Origin: an uncultured Coriobacteriia bacterium
Lineage (GTDB): Bacteria > Actinomycetota > Coriobacteriia > Anaerosomatales > PALSA-660
Direction of reading: 5' to 3'
DNA: 43,203 nt
Assembly: GCA_903831865.1 (NCBI GenBank)
Contig: CAIKZH010000172.1
Coordinates: 1-43,203 of the forward strand
Under the pieces are notes generated by a model. The model did not search any database, had not been told where the DNA came from, and saw nothing but the letters and a program-made list of their open reading frames with translations. A program made the position numbers and the translations under genes. Shown piece after piece: positions 26,658 to 35,839 of the stretch (positions are counted from its first letter, which is position 1; every line of letters starts with the position of its first letter).

Positions 26658-28072
26658 GCGCCGCACTTCTCGGCGGCTTCGAGGCACGCCTGCCGCAGGC
26701 TCTCGCTGATCGTGGGGTGCGCGTGGACCGTCTCGGCGACATCGCGAACGGTGAGCCCGCCGCGCTTCGCAACGGCGATCTCCTGGATGACCTCCACCGC
26801 GTGCGGTCCGACGATCTGGCAGCCGAGGATCGTCCCCTTGCCCATCTCGGCCACGACCTGGCAGAAGCCCTCCGCCTCGCCCTCTGCGAGCGCCTTGCTG
26901 TTGCCGGCGAGCTTGGACACGACCTGCACGGCGTCCAGTCCGCCCGCCTTCGCCTCGTCCCGCGTGAGACCCACGGACGCAGTCTCGGGGAAGGTGTAGA
27001 CACACGCGGGCACGGCGGAGTAGTCGACGCTCTCGCGGTGCGGGACGCGGGAGAGCTTGCCGTCCTCGCCTTTGGAGGCCGCGAACTCGTGCTCGCGCAC
27101 GGCGTTGCGCGCGGCGCACACGCCCTCCTCCTCGGCCACGTGCGCCAGCATCATGCCGCCGATGAGGTCGCCGATCGCGTAGACGCCGGGGACGTTCGTG
27201 CGGAGGTACTCGTCGACCTTGACGGCCGCCCGGTCCATCGCGATGCCCGCCTCAGGGAACCCCATGCCCTCGGAGAGCGGCTTGCGGCCCACCGCCGAGA
27301 GCACGTACTCCGTCTCGATCATCGTGCCGTCCGCCAGGACGGTCTCCATCTTCTCGCCGAACTGGCCGATCGAGTCGGCGGCGTGCCCGAGGTGGAAGAC
27401 GACGCCCATCTTCTCCATGGCTTCCTGCATCGCGCGCTGCACTCTCTTGTCATGGCCCGGGAGTACGCTCGAGGTGAGCTCGACGACATGCACGTCAGCA
27501 CCGAAGGAGGCATAGGCGCAGGCGAACTCGAGTCCTATCACGCCCGCTCCCACGATGAGGATGGAGCGGGGCATCGCGAGCATCGAGGTGGCCTCGTCGC
27601 TCGTCCACACGCGCTCGCACGAGTGGTCGATGCCGGGCAGGCGGAAGACCTCGCTGCCGGTGGCGAGGATGACCGCGTCGCCCTCGTAGTCGCGCACCTC
27701 GTTCTCCAGCGTCACGCGTACGGCGTGCGGCGCCACAAGGGTCCCGGCGCCGTAGACGAGTTCCACCTTCAGCTTCCTTGCCGTCTGCTCCAGCTGGGCG
27801 CGAAGCTGCTCCACGATCGACTCCTTGCGGTCGAGCAGCCTCTCCTCGTCCACATCGGCGAGCGGCAGGCGCACACCGAACTCCGCGGCGTTGCGAGCGT
27901 CCCACGCGATCCGCGCGCTTCGAAGGATCGTCTTGGTGGGCACGCAGCCCCAGTTCAGGCAGGTGCCGCCGAGGTTCTCCTTCTCCACGAGAGTGACCGA
28001 GGCCCCAAGCCGCGCAGCTTCGAACGCCGCCGAGTATCCCCCCGGGCCTCCGCCGAGCACGACGATACGCAT
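26654..28072 (-). CDS. lpd: dihydrolipoyl dehydrogenase
   Basis: A 472-residue flavoprotein. FAD fold VVLGGGPGGYSAAFEA, redox disulfide GGTCLNWGCVPTK, NAD fold ILIVGAGVIGLEFACAYASF, AIGDLIGGMMLAHVA and the catalytic HAHPTISE. It reoxidises dihydrolipoamide in glycine cleavage or 2-oxoacid dehydrogenase complexes. AAAGGA precedes the ATG. Placed with lipA and near the metF-metV-metH one-carbon genes, a glycine-cleavage role is plausible but the other subunits are not in the window. Confidence 0.95.
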   Translation of the reverse strand: MRIVVLGGGPGGYSAAFEAARLGASVTLVEKENLGGTCLNWGCVPTKTILRSARIAWDARNAAEFGVRLPLADVDEERLLDRKESIVEQLRAQLEQTARKLKVELVYGAGTLVAPHAVRVTLENEVRDYEGDAVILATGSEVFRLPGIDHSCERVWTSDEATSMLAMPRSILIVGAGVIGLEFACAYASFGADVHVVELTSSVLPGHDKRVQRAMQEAMEKMGVVFHLGHAADSIGQFGEKMETVLADGTMIETEYVLSAVGRKPLSEGMGFPEAGIAMDRAAVKVDEYLRTNVPGVYAIGDLIGGMMLAHVAEEEGVCAARNAVREHEFAASKGEDGKLSRVPHRESVDYSAVPACVYTFPETASVGLTRDEAKAGGLDAVQVVSKLAGNSKALAEGEAEGFCQVVAEMGKGTILGCQIVGPHAVEVIQEIAVAKRGGLTVRDVAETVHAHPTISESLRQACLEAAEKCGA

Positions 28073-28160
28073 GGTGTGCGTCCTTTCCCACGAGAGACGA
28101 CCCGGTCGGCGCGCCAGATGTGCGCACGAGGATACCGTACCCGTCGACGGCGTTCACGCC

Positions 28161-28184
28161 CCGCGGCCGGTGTGCGGGCCGCGG
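28161..28184 (-). terminator. hairpin after metF
   Basis: CCGCGGCC and GGCCGCGG form a perfect 8-bp stem with an 8-nt loop, 11 bp after the metF stop. No T tract; a terminator role is inferred. The rest of the 28073-28194 gap holds the lpd leader. Confidence 0.4.
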
Positions 28185-28194
28185 CCCGGTCCCG

Positions 28195-29067
28195 TCAGCG
28201 CAACCCGGCCTCACGCACGATCTCGGGCACGGCCGCGTCCAGCCCCAGCGGCATGATGTGCACGCCGTCGGCGATCTCCCGCATCCACATCGCCTGCTCG
28301 ATCGCGAGCTCCACGGCTGCCCGCACCTGATCCTCGGCGCCGATGATGCGCGACGCGACATGCTCGGGCACCATCAGCCCCGCGAGCCGCTCGTTGATGA
28401 ACCGGATGGCTCGCTCGGAGCGGAGTATCAGGATGCCCGCGATCACCTTGGCACCGTGCGCGTGTGCGACCTCGACGGCTCGGACCAGGTTGTCGGGATC
28501 GAAGACCGCCTGCGTCTGGAAGAAGCGCACGCCCGCGGCGATCTTCTCCTCGATGCGGGCGCGCTGGACGTCCCACGGCTCGGCCTCCGGGAACATCGCC
28601 GCACCGATGAAGAAGTCGGTGGCGCCCTTGAGCGGCCTGTCCTTCATGTCGTGGCCATCGTTGAAGCCGGCGGCGACCTGCGCGAGCTGGGTGGAGTCCA
28701 GATCGAAGACGCCTTTCGCCTCGGGGTGATCGCCGCCACGAGGGTCATCTCCCGTCACCACGAGCAGGTTCCGGAGCCCGAGCGTCCACGCGGCGAGCAG
28801 GTCCGACTGGAGCGCCAGGCGGTTCCGGTCGCGGCAGGTCTGCTGGAAGATCGGCTCGACGCCCATCTCCAGCACCACGCGCGAAGCCGCGAGGCTCGAG
28901 AGGTGCAGCGTCGCACCCTGGTTGTCGGTGACGTTGACGGCGTCGCACACGGGCGCGAACGTCTCGACAGAGGTCCGCATGGCCGTGAGGTCGGTCCCCA
29001 GCGGCGGCGCGATCTCGCCCGTCACGACGAACCGGCCGGCGTCCAGCGCTTCACGCAGCGCGCTCAT
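28195..29067 (-). CDS. metF: methylenetetrahydrofolate reductase catalytic subunit
   Basis: A 290-residue TIM-barrel flavoprotein: FVVTGEIAPPLGTD, CDAVNVTDNQGA, QTCRDRNRLALQSDLLAAWT, LLVVTGDDPRGGDH and FFQTQAVFDPDNL match MetF. It reduces methylene-H4folate to methyl-H4folate. The ATG directly follows the metV stop with no gap. Pairing with MetV is known from acetogens and other anaerobes, where the complex can use electron donors other than plain NADH (family knowledge). Confidence 0.95.
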   Translation of the reverse strand: MSALREALDAGRFVVTGEIAPPLGTDLTAMRTSVETFAPVCDAVNVTDNQGATLHLSSLAASRVVLEMGVEPIFQQTCRDRNRLALQSDLLAAWTLGLRNLLVVTGDDPRGGDHPEAKGVFDLDSTQLAQVAAGFNDGHDMKDRPLKGATDFFIGAAMFPEAEPWDVQRARIEEKIAAGVRFFQTQAVFDPDNLVRAVEVAHAHGAKVIAGILILRSERAIRFINERLAGLMVPEHVASRIIGAEDQVRAAVELAIEQAMWMREIADGVHIMPLGLDAAVPEIVREAGLR

Positions 29068-29748
29068 CTAGGCACCGCCGTGTCTCGACTTCTTGCGTCC
29101 GGCCCGCATGTCGATGCTGCCGGGCTTCAGCTTCTTGCTGTGGTCCTTGGGCGGCAGCGGCACCGCCGACACTGCGCGGCCCTGGGCGGCGAGCCGCTCA
29201 CGGATGCGCACGTGCACGCACTCGCGGTCCCGCAGGACCTCGCACATGCCGTTCCACATCCCCCCGCACGGCCCGTTCAGCAGACCCTTCGGGCACGTGG
29301 TCACCGGGCAGATGCCCGCGGTGCGGTCGAGCACGCACTCGCCGCACATCTGGCAGCGCTCCTCGAACACCCCGTGGCGCACCACGGTGCCGAGGAAGAG
29401 CGAATCGAGCCCCGGCGTGACCGGCTTGTCCGTGACGTCGGCGGTGGTCTGCACCCCCGCGCCGCACGCAAGCACGAGGACGGCGTCGGCGGAGGAGAAC
29501 TCGCCGAAGTGCTTGCGCACCTCGAGGCGCTGACCGCTCGCGTGGCAGGCGACCTCGCCGATGGACCAGCCGGTCACCTCGACGCCCTCCTGCTCGAGCC
29601 GTGCCTTGGCCGCCAGGACCTCCTTCTCGCCGCCCGTCTCGGTCACGGTCGCGCACTGCCCGCACCCCATGATGAAGACGCGCTTCGCGTGCAGGTCCGC
29701 GAGTTGCGCGCGGACGAGCGCCCAGTCACGAGGTCGCGTGACGATCAC
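29068..29748 (-). CDS. metV: MetV, iron-sulfur partner of methylenetetrahydrofolate reductase
   Basis: A 226-residue protein of the MTHFR C-terminal (MetV) family: FIMGCGQCATVTETGGEKEV near the start, ADAVLVLACGAGVQTTAD, then the Cys-rich stretch CQMCGECVLDRTAGICPVTT followed by CPKGLLNGPCGGM. It probably carries an iron-sulfur or zinc site and feeds electrons to MetF. GTG at 29748 overlaps the metH stop by 4 bp. Gene order metH-metV-metF fixes its role. Confidence 0.93.
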   Translation of the reverse strand: MIVTRPRDWALVRAQLADLHAKRVFIMGCGQCATVTETGGEKEVLAAKARLEQEGVEVTGWSIGEVACHASGQRLEVRKHFGEFSSADAVLVLACGAGVQTTADVTDKPVTPGLDSLFLGTVVRHGVFEERCQMCGECVLDRTAGICPVTTCPKGLLNGPCGGMWNGMCEVLRDRECVHVRIRERLAAQGRAVSAVPLPPKDHSKKLKPGSIDMRAGRKKSRHGGA

Positions 29749-32138
29749 CGGCGCACCTCCGCCACGACCCGCGCGACCTCGTCGACGCAGCCCGGCGCGT
29801 CCGCCGAGTAGCCGTCGGCGCCGATCTGCCGTGCATACTCGGCCGTCACCACGGCGCCGCCCACGAGCACGGGCCGCCCGGGCGCCTCGCTGCGCACGAG
29901 CGCGAGAGTGCGCTCCATGGCCGGCAGCGTCGTCGTCATGAGCGCCGAGAGACAGACCACCTCGGCGTCGTGAGCGGCGCCGGCCACCACGCCAGGATCC
30001 ACGTCCACGCCAAGGTCGTTCACGGCGAACCCGCGCGACTGCAGCATCGAGACGCACACGTCCTTGCCGATCGAGTGGACGTCACCGTGGACGGTGGCGA
30101 ACACGACCCTCCCGGCATCCTCGTCCTCGCCCTCGGGCAGGTGACTCTTCGCACGCGTGACCGCGGCCTTCATCGCCTCAGCGGCCACCATCAGCTGCGG
30201 CAGGAACACCTCGCCCCGCCCGAACGCATCGCCCAGACGCTGGATCGCCGGCGTCAGGACCTGCGCGATCACCTCCCGCGCCTCGACGCCGGAGGCGATC
30301 ACCTCGTCCACGAGCCTTGGCGCTCCGTCTGCATCCCCGCGCAGCACCGCGTCCGCGAGCGCCTGCGACGGCGTCCCGCTCCCGGGGGCTGCGGGCTCGG
30401 CCGGCGTTCCCGAGCCGTCCGTGTGCCGGGCGATCCAGCGGGCCGCCTGCACGTCTCGGCCGAGCAGCACGTCCTCGGCATCGGCGGAGCGCACGGGCTC
30501 GGCGGCCTCAGGATTCGCGATCGCCAGATCCAACCCGGCCTCTCGGGCCAGTGCCAGCATCGCGGCGTTCAACTCGGGGCGCCCGGGAAGCCCGTGGCTC
30601 ACGTTGCTCACGCCGAGCACGGTGGCGAGCCCGCTCGCGTGCACTGACGCCACGGCCTCAAGGGTCACCGCCGCGGCGCCTCTGTCCGTCGCCGCGGTCA
30701 GCACGAGGCAGTCGGCGATCAGATCGTCGTCGCGCAGCCCGATGTCGCGCGCCGCGCTCCGCACCCGCTCCACGACGCCGACGCGACCGGCGGCGGTCTT
30801 CGGGATCCCCTCGTCGTCCAGCGCGAGGACGACCACGGCCGCGCCGAAGCGCTTCGCGAGCGGCAGCACCGCCGCCATCGAGTCCTTCTCGCCACTCACG
30901 GAGTTGATCAGCGCGCGACCGGGATACGCCTTCAACGCGAGCTCCAGCGCCGCCCTGTCCGTCGTGTCGATCACGAGCGGCAGACCGGTGAGGCCGGCCA
31001 GGGCGAGCACCGCGCGTGGCAGCACCTCAGCGGCTTGCACGCCGGCGGCGCCGACGTTCACGTCGAGCACGTCCGCGCCCGCCGCCTCCTGCGCCGAGGC
31101 GAGCTGACGCACGACCTCCATGGAGCCCTCGCGCAGCGAGGCGGCCAGCGCCTTGCGCCCCGTGGGATTGATACGCTCTCCGGCCACCGCGAGCGGCCTG
31201 CCGGCCCCGATGCGCACGGTCGCCCGCGCGCTCGCGAGCGCGACGCCCGTGGGCCGCGACCGCTTCTTCACGGGGCGCCACTTCGCCTCGTCGAGGATCG
31301 CGCCGGTGAACACGGGCGACGAACCGCAGCACGACCCTACGAGAGACGCTCCCGCGTCCACGAAGCGGCCGGCGAACAGGCCCATCTCCTCGGCCGTGCC
31401 GGGGAAGATGGTGACGCCGTCGACGATGCCCGGGATCCCGGCGTTCGGCTGCACGACGAGCGGAAGGTCGGTCGCGGCCGCCATCTTCTCCACCAGCGGC
31501 AGCATCTGCCCGGGCCCGAGGCCGCAGTTCATGCCGACCACCGATGCGCCGCACGCCCCCAGCACCACCGCCGCGGTCTCCGGGTCCGTCGCGGAGAGCT
31601 CGCTGCGCCCCGCGGCGCCGAAGGTCATCGAGGCGATCACCGGCAGATCGGTCACCGAGCGCGCCGCGAGAAGGGCGCATCGGATCTCCGCGAGGTCGGA
31701 GAAGGTCTCCAGCGCGATGGCGTCGGGCCCCTCGGCGACAAGCGCCGAGATCTGCTCGACGAAGACGGCGAACATCTCGTCGAAGGTCGCCGGACCCAGC
31801 GGTTCCATGACGAGTCCGGTAGGTCCCACGTCGGCGAGGATGTGCTGCGCGCCCGACGCGCGGGCCAGCCGGACGCCGGCCCGGTTGAGCTCCGCCACGC
31901 GGTCCCCGAGCCCGTACTCGTCGAGCTTGGGTCTGGAGCCGCCGAATGTGTTGGAGGAGATGCACTCGGCCCCGACCGTCACATACGACGTGTGGACCCC
32001 CAGCACCATCTCGGGATTCGTGACGTTGAGTTCCTCAGGGCACTGCTCCGGCGGCATGCCCGCGCGCTGGAGCATCGTCCCCATCGCACCGTCCACGATG
32101 AGCACCTCGCCAGCGAGCCGTCTCAGGATGTCGGGCAC
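29745..32138 (-). CDS. metH: short cobalamin-dependent methionine synthase
   Basis: A 797-residue MetH-like protein, against about 1200 for the E. coli enzyme. Homocysteine domain LIVDGAMGTMLQRAGM with zinc cysteines in GMNCG and GSCCGSSP. Pterin-binding domain AVAGERINPTGRKAL and VIDTTDRAALELALKAYPG. Cobalamin cap and B12-binding domain with VHGDVHSIGKDV (DxHxxG). The C-terminal SAM reactivation domain is absent, so a separate reactivator is needed. GTG start with GAGGCGG upstream. It leads the metH-metV-metF operon. Confidence 0.95.
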   Translation of the reverse strand: MPDILRRLAGEVLIVDGAMGTMLQRAGMPPEQCPEELNVTNPEMVLGVHTSYVTVGAECISSNTFGGSRPKLDEYGLGDRVAELNRAGVRLARASGAQHILADVGPTGLVMEPLGPATFDEMFAVFVEQISALVAEGPDAIALETFSDLAEIRCALLAARSVTDLPVIASMTFGAAGRSELSATDPETAAVVLGACGASVVGMNCGLGPGQMLPLVEKMAAATDLPLVVQPNAGIPGIVDGVTIFPGTAEEMGLFAGRFVDAGASLVGSCCGSSPVFTGAILDEAKWRPVKKRSRPTGVALASARATVRIGAGRPLAVAGERINPTGRKALAASLREGSMEVVRQLASAQEAAGADVLDVNVGAAGVQAAEVLPRAVLALAGLTGLPLVIDTTDRAALELALKAYPGRALINSVSGEKDSMAAVLPLAKRFGAAVVVLALDDEGIPKTAAGRVGVVERVRSAARDIGLRDDDLIADCLVLTAATDRGAAAVTLEAVASVHASGLATVLGVSNVSHGLPGRPELNAAMLALAREAGLDLAIANPEAAEPVRSADAEDVLLGRDVQAARWIARHTDGSGTPAEPAAPGSGTPSQALADAVLRGDADGAPRLVDEVIASGVEAREVIAQVLTPAIQRLGDAFGRGEVFLPQLMVAAEAMKAAVTRAKSHLPEGEDEDAGRVVFATVHGDVHSIGKDVCVSMLQSRGFAVNDLGVDVDPGVVAGAAHDAEVVCLSALMTTTLPAMERTLALVRSEAPGRPVLVGGAVVTAEYARQIGADGYSADAPGCVDEVARVVAEVRR

Positions 32139-32340
32139 CGCACCGCCTCACGTCCAAGGCCGTCGCTCACGCGGCGGCCGTTCTCGAGCTCCAGTATATA
32201 GATGCCGCCGGCCTCCACACCTTCTCCACATCCGAGACACGTCGCCACCATCCGGCCCGCGCATCATATGGTTGCGGCCGGAGGGACGGCCAGCCCCGCG
32301 AGACAGCGGGAAGCGGACTCGGAGAGGAGGTGTCGCGACG

Positions 32341-32601
32341 ATGATGTTCCATCCGATGTTGCTGGCGCCGCTCATGGGCCTGCGGATCGTGAGCGTGGCG
32401 GGAGGCATGATCATCGTGCCGGTCGTCGCGGCCGCCATGATCGCGTGGTCGATGCTCTCCGGGTCGAAGTCGCGGCTCGCCCAGGTCAGTTCGTCCCGCA
32501 TCGATGAGGCGGTCGAGATCGTGAGGCGGCGTTTCGCTCACGGTGAGATCGACGCCGCCGAGTACAACCGGATCGTGACGGGCCTCACGCGCCCGTCGTA
32601 G
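32341..32601 (+). CDS. small membrane protein with SHOCT domain
   Basis: An 86-residue protein after GAGGAGG. One or two membrane helices (MLLAPLMGLRIVSVAGGMII, VPVVAAAMIAWSML) precede a C-terminal SHOCT motif, IDEAVEIVRRRFAHGEIDAA-EYNRIV. SHOCT domains are short oligomerisation or targeting modules; the role here is unknown. Alternative start at 32344. The 32139-32340 gap is a divergent promoter region with metH; no riboswitch was recognised there. Confidence 0.75.
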   Translation: MMFHPMLLAPLMGLRIVSVAGGMIIVPVVAAAMIAWSMLSGSKSRLAQVSSSRIDEAVEIVRRRFAHGEIDAAEYNRIVTGLTRPS

Positions 32602-32683
32602 CACCCTCACACGACTTCCATATTCACATCTCCTCCCCTCCCTGCAGGTCCTGACCCGGGACGCCCCTCCCGGCGGGACCAGA

Positions 32684-32716
32684 AAGCGGCGGGACCTGCC
32701 CCGGGTCCCGCCGCTT
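32684..32716. terminator. strong hairpin after the SHOCT gene
   Basis: AAGCGGCGGGACC (32684-32696) pairs perfectly with GGTCCCGCCGCTT (32704-32716), loop 7 nt, followed on the plus strand by CCCCTTTCC. Probably terminates the SHOCT gene. Confidence 0.65.
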
Positions 32717-32742
32717 CCCCTTTCCTGGGCGAAGACGCACGA

Positions 32743-32765
32743 AGGCCGCGCAGCCTGCGCGGCCT
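32743..32765 (-). terminator. hairpin after the ApgM-like gene
   Basis: AGGCCGCGCA and TGCGCGGCCT form a perfect 10-bp stem with loop GCC, 32 bp after the stop of 32798-33979. No strong T tract. Confidence 0.55.
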
Positions 32766-32797
32766 CCTGTTCGTCTCGGCGAAGCATGACCGGCGGC

Positions 32798-33979
32798 TCA
32801 GACGGCCAGCAGGCTGTCCATCACCTGGTAGCCGGGATCGGCCATGAGACCGGTCGCCAGGGCGGCACTCTCGTCGAAGGACGAGGCACCGTTGTGTCTG
32901 ATACCCGGCCCGTGGAGAACGAACGGAACGGGCTCGCCGACGTGGGTCAGCAGCTCGATGGGTGTGGGATGGTCCGGCATGCACAGGACACGCGTGTCCT
33001 TCAGGCCGCGAAGCCGGCCGACGACCTCGCGATCGATCGCCTCGATCCCTGCGATCTTGCCCGCGATGTCCCCCGCATGCCCCGCCTCGTCCGGAGTCTC
33101 CACGTGGATCACGACAACGTCGTGATCCTTGAGGGCGGCGACGGCGCCCTTCGCCTGACCGGCGTAGTCGTTGTCGGGCCCGTCGGTCACGCCCTTGATG
33201 TCGAGACGGTCGATCCCGGTCAGCGTCGCGAGTCCGTTGAGCAGGTCCACACCGGAGGTGAGCGCGGCCTTCATGCCGCGCCGGTCCGCGAACGGAACGA
33301 TCCCCTTCGGTGCCGTGCCCGGCCAGAAGGGCCAGATGTCGGTGGCCGGCGCCGCGCCGCTCGCACGACGGCGGCGGGACGCGGGCGACGCCGCGAGCAC
33401 CTCATGAGCGCGGCCCATGAGGCCCGCGAGGATCTCCGAGCCCTGACCGGAGGGCAGATGGGCGGCGATCGGCTTGCCGGAGATGTCGTGAGGAGGTGTG
33501 TAGCGGGAGCGCAGAAGCTCGGGGTGACCGCCCACCACGAGAATGTGGCGATAGGCGACGCCGGGATGGAAGCGGAAGACGCCGCCGCCCAGCGCCTGAG
33601 AGAGGTCGCCCACGATCTCGCGGGCCTCGTCGGTGTCGATATGGCCGCACGAGTAGCTTGCCATCGTCCCGTTCTCGATGTGGACGAGGTTCATGCGAAG
33701 AGCGATCTCATCGTCGGCAAGGTGGATGCCCATGCTCGCGGCCTCGATGGCTCCGCGACCCACGGCGTCCGCCACCGGGTCGTAGCCGAGGATGGAGGTG
33801 CACGCCGCTGCCGAGGAGGGTTCGACGCCCGGCGGGACCGTGCGCGCGAGCCCCACTGTTCCCTCTCGGGCGAGCGCGTCGAGGTGGGGCGTCGACGCGG
33901 CTTGGAGCGTGGTCCGACCGCCGAGGCTCTTCAGAGGCCAGCCGGATGCCCCATCGAGGATGACGATGCAGTGCTTCAA
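32798..33979 (-). CDS. ApgM-family protein, probable homoserine kinase or phosphoglycerate mutase
   Basis: A 393-residue alkaline-phosphatase-superfamily protein of the archaeal-type phosphoglycerate mutase group. Metal and catalytic motifs: CIVILDGASGWP, the nucleophile region GVEPSSAAACTSILGYDP, VIHVETPDEAGHAGD and MPDHPTPIEL. Start is TTG with AGGGGG upstream. It is divergent from thrC. A subfamily of these proteins found beside threonine genes has been proposed to replace ThrB as homoserine kinase, and no thrB is seen here. Glycolytic mutase activity remains the alternative. Confidence 0.85.
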   Translation of the reverse strand: MKHCIVILDGASGWPLKSLGGRTTLQAASTPHLDALAREGTVGLARTVPPGVEPSSAAACTSILGYDPVADAVGRGAIEAASMGIHLADDEIALRMNLVHIENGTMASYSCGHIDTDEAREIVGDLSQALGGGVFRFHPGVAYRHILVVGGHPELLRSRYTPPHDISGKPIAAHLPSGQGSEILAGLMGRAHEVLAASPASRRRRASGAAPATDIWPFWPGTAPKGIVPFADRRGMKAALTSGVDLLNGLATLTGIDRLDIKGVTDGPDNDYAGQAKGAVAALKDHDVVVIHVETPDEAGHAGDIAGKIAGIEAIDREVVGRLRGLKDTRVLCMPDHPTPIELLTHVGEPVPFVLHGPGIRHNGASSFDESAALATGLMADPGYQVMDSLLAV

Positions 33980-34163
33980 TCCAACCCCCTGGACGCCGTC
34001 GGGCCGCGTGGACGCGGTCCACGGTTCTCCTCATGATGTCCTTGCATGTAAGAAAAGCGCAACGCTTCTGCGCTCTTCGGTAGGAGGGCGGCGGGAGAGC
34101 GAAGCGCCGTGCGTCGCGCAGCAGCGTCGCCGCGCCCGGTCGGGCACTGCTACCATGCGCGTC

Positions 34164-35711
34164 ATGGAGCCCATCCTCTATCGCGATACGCGCGGTCTGG
34201 ACCCGAAGCCGCGGACGTTCACCGAAGCGGTGATCGCCGGCATCGCGGAAGGCGGCGGGCTCTACGTCCCCGAGCGCGTGCCCGAGCTCACGCTGGCACA
34301 GATCGCCGGATCCGCGGACCTCACCTACGCCCAGCGAGCGACTGACATCTTCCTCAGATTCGGCATCGACGTGCCCGACGAACGGGTCGCGGAGCTCATG
34401 GAGCTGGCCTACGGTGCCGCCTTCGACACGACCAGCGTCGCGCCGGTGGTCGAAGTGGACAGCGGGACTCACGTGCTCGAACTCTGGCACGGCCCGACCA
34501 GCGCCTTCAAGGACATGGCGCTGCAGTGCATGCCGCTCTTCTTCTCCGAGGCCATCTCCATGCGCCTCGCCGCCGGCCGGAAGCTCGACGACTACCTGGT
34601 CCTCGTCGCGACCTCCGGTGACACGGGCAAGGCGGCGCTCGAGGGCTTCGCCGACCGGGACCACACACGCGTGGTCGTGTTCTATCCGGTCGACGGCGTG
34701 AGCGACATCCAGCGCCGCCAGATGGTCACGCAGCACGGCGGCAACGTGGCCGTCTTCGGTGTGCGCGGCAACTTCGACGACTGCCAGACAGCGGTGAAGC
34801 AGGCGTTCACCGATCCTGAGTTCGCGCGCACGCTGCACGAGCGTCACGGCCTCACGATGTCGAGCGCGAACTCGATCAACTGGGGCCGTCTGATGCCCCA
34901 GATCGTCTACTACATCTCCGCCTACGCCGACATGATCGCCGTCGGCGCCGTGAGGCCCGGCGAGCCCATCGACGTCTGCGTGCCGACGGGCAACTTCGGC
35001 AACATCCTCGCGGGCTACTACGCGAAGCGCATGGGCGTGCCCATCGGGCGGCTGCTGTGCGCGAGCAACGAGAACCACGTGCTCACCGACTTCCTGGGCA
35101 CGGGAGCCTACGACATCTCGCACCGGCGGTTCGTGACCACTCCGTCGCCCTCGATGGACATCCTCGTCTCGTCGAACCTGGAGCGCCTGCTCTTCGAGCT
35201 CTCCGGCCGGCCGGAAGACGTGCGCCACTGGCAGGAGGCGCTCACGGCGGGCGGTCGCTTCCTCGTCGACCGGCACACGTTCGAGGGGATGCGCGAGCAC
35301 TTCGCCGGCGACTGGGTGACCAACGACGAGTCGCTCGCGGTCATCCGCCGGGTCTGGGAGGACCACGGCTACCTGCTCGACCCGCACACCGCGGTCGCGT
35401 GGGAGGTGGCCGAGCGGCTCGCCACGGACGATCCGATGCTCGTCGTCTCCACCGCGCACTGGGCCAAGTTCGGCGAGGACGCCTACAAGGCGCTCAACAA
35501 CCTCGACTACGCCGACCCGCTTCCGGCAGAGGCTCGCGGCATGTCGGGCGTCGATCTGGTCGAGTGTGTCGCCCGTCTTGCTCCGGGCGCGGCTCCGATC
35601 CCCCGCAACCTCGCGACCCTCGGAGAGCAGCCGGTGCGCTTCGAAGACGTCGTGGACCCGGGCCGCGAAGGCGTCGAGACAGCGGTCACGGCCTGGCTCG
35701 AACAGGGCTGA
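34164..35711 (+). CDS. threonine synthase thrC: threonine synthase
   Basis: A 515-residue PLP enzyme. The N-terminal YRDTRGLDPKPRTFTEAVIA-GIAEGGGLYVPE matches the ThrC entry domain; the PLP Lys lies in GPTSAFKDMALQ; VATSGDTGKAALEGF is the phosphate-binding loop and CVPTGNFGNILAGYYAKRMG follows. It converts O-phosphohomoserine to threonine. ATG at 34164 is preferred; ATG at 34155 is also in frame and neither has a clear ribosome binding site. The 33980-34163 gap is the shared divergent promoter region with the ApgM-like gene. Confidence 0.95.
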   Translation: MEPILYRDTRGLDPKPRTFTEAVIAGIAEGGGLYVPERVPELTLAQIAGSADLTYAQRATDIFLRFGIDVPDERVAELMELAYGAAFDTTSVAPVVEVDSGTHVLELWHGPTSAFKDMALQCMPLFFSEAISMRLAAGRKLDDYLVLVATSGDTGKAALEGFADRDHTRVVVFYPVDGVSDIQRRQMVTQHGGNVAVFGVRGNFDDCQTAVKQAFTDPEFARTLHERHGLTMSSANSINWGRLMPQIVYYISAYADMIAVGAVRPGEPIDVCVPTGNFGNILAGYYAKRMGVPIGRLLCASNENHVLTDFLGTGAYDISHRRFVTTPSPSMDILVSSNLERLLFELSGRPEDVRHWQEALTAGGRFLVDRHTFEGMREHFAGDWVTNDESLAVIRRVWEDHGYLLDPHTAVAWEVAERLATDDPMLVVSTAHWAKFGEDAYKALNNLDYADPLPAEARGMSGVDLVECVARLAPGAAPIPRNLATLGEQPVRFEDVVDPGREGVETAVTAWLEQG

Positions 35712-35839
35712 ACCGCCTCTGAGCATGCATTTCGTCGGAAAGCCCCTCCAGTAGCTCACCTCTGAGTCCGATACAAGAATCGCTGCCGTCATCCGAAGAC
35801 GCGCGGCGACGAGTGGACGGATCCCAGGGGAGAGAGACC

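Noticed and set aside
32139-32340. Cobalamin or SAM riboswitch before metH
   Set aside because: No B12-box or SAM-I core was found on the minus strand.
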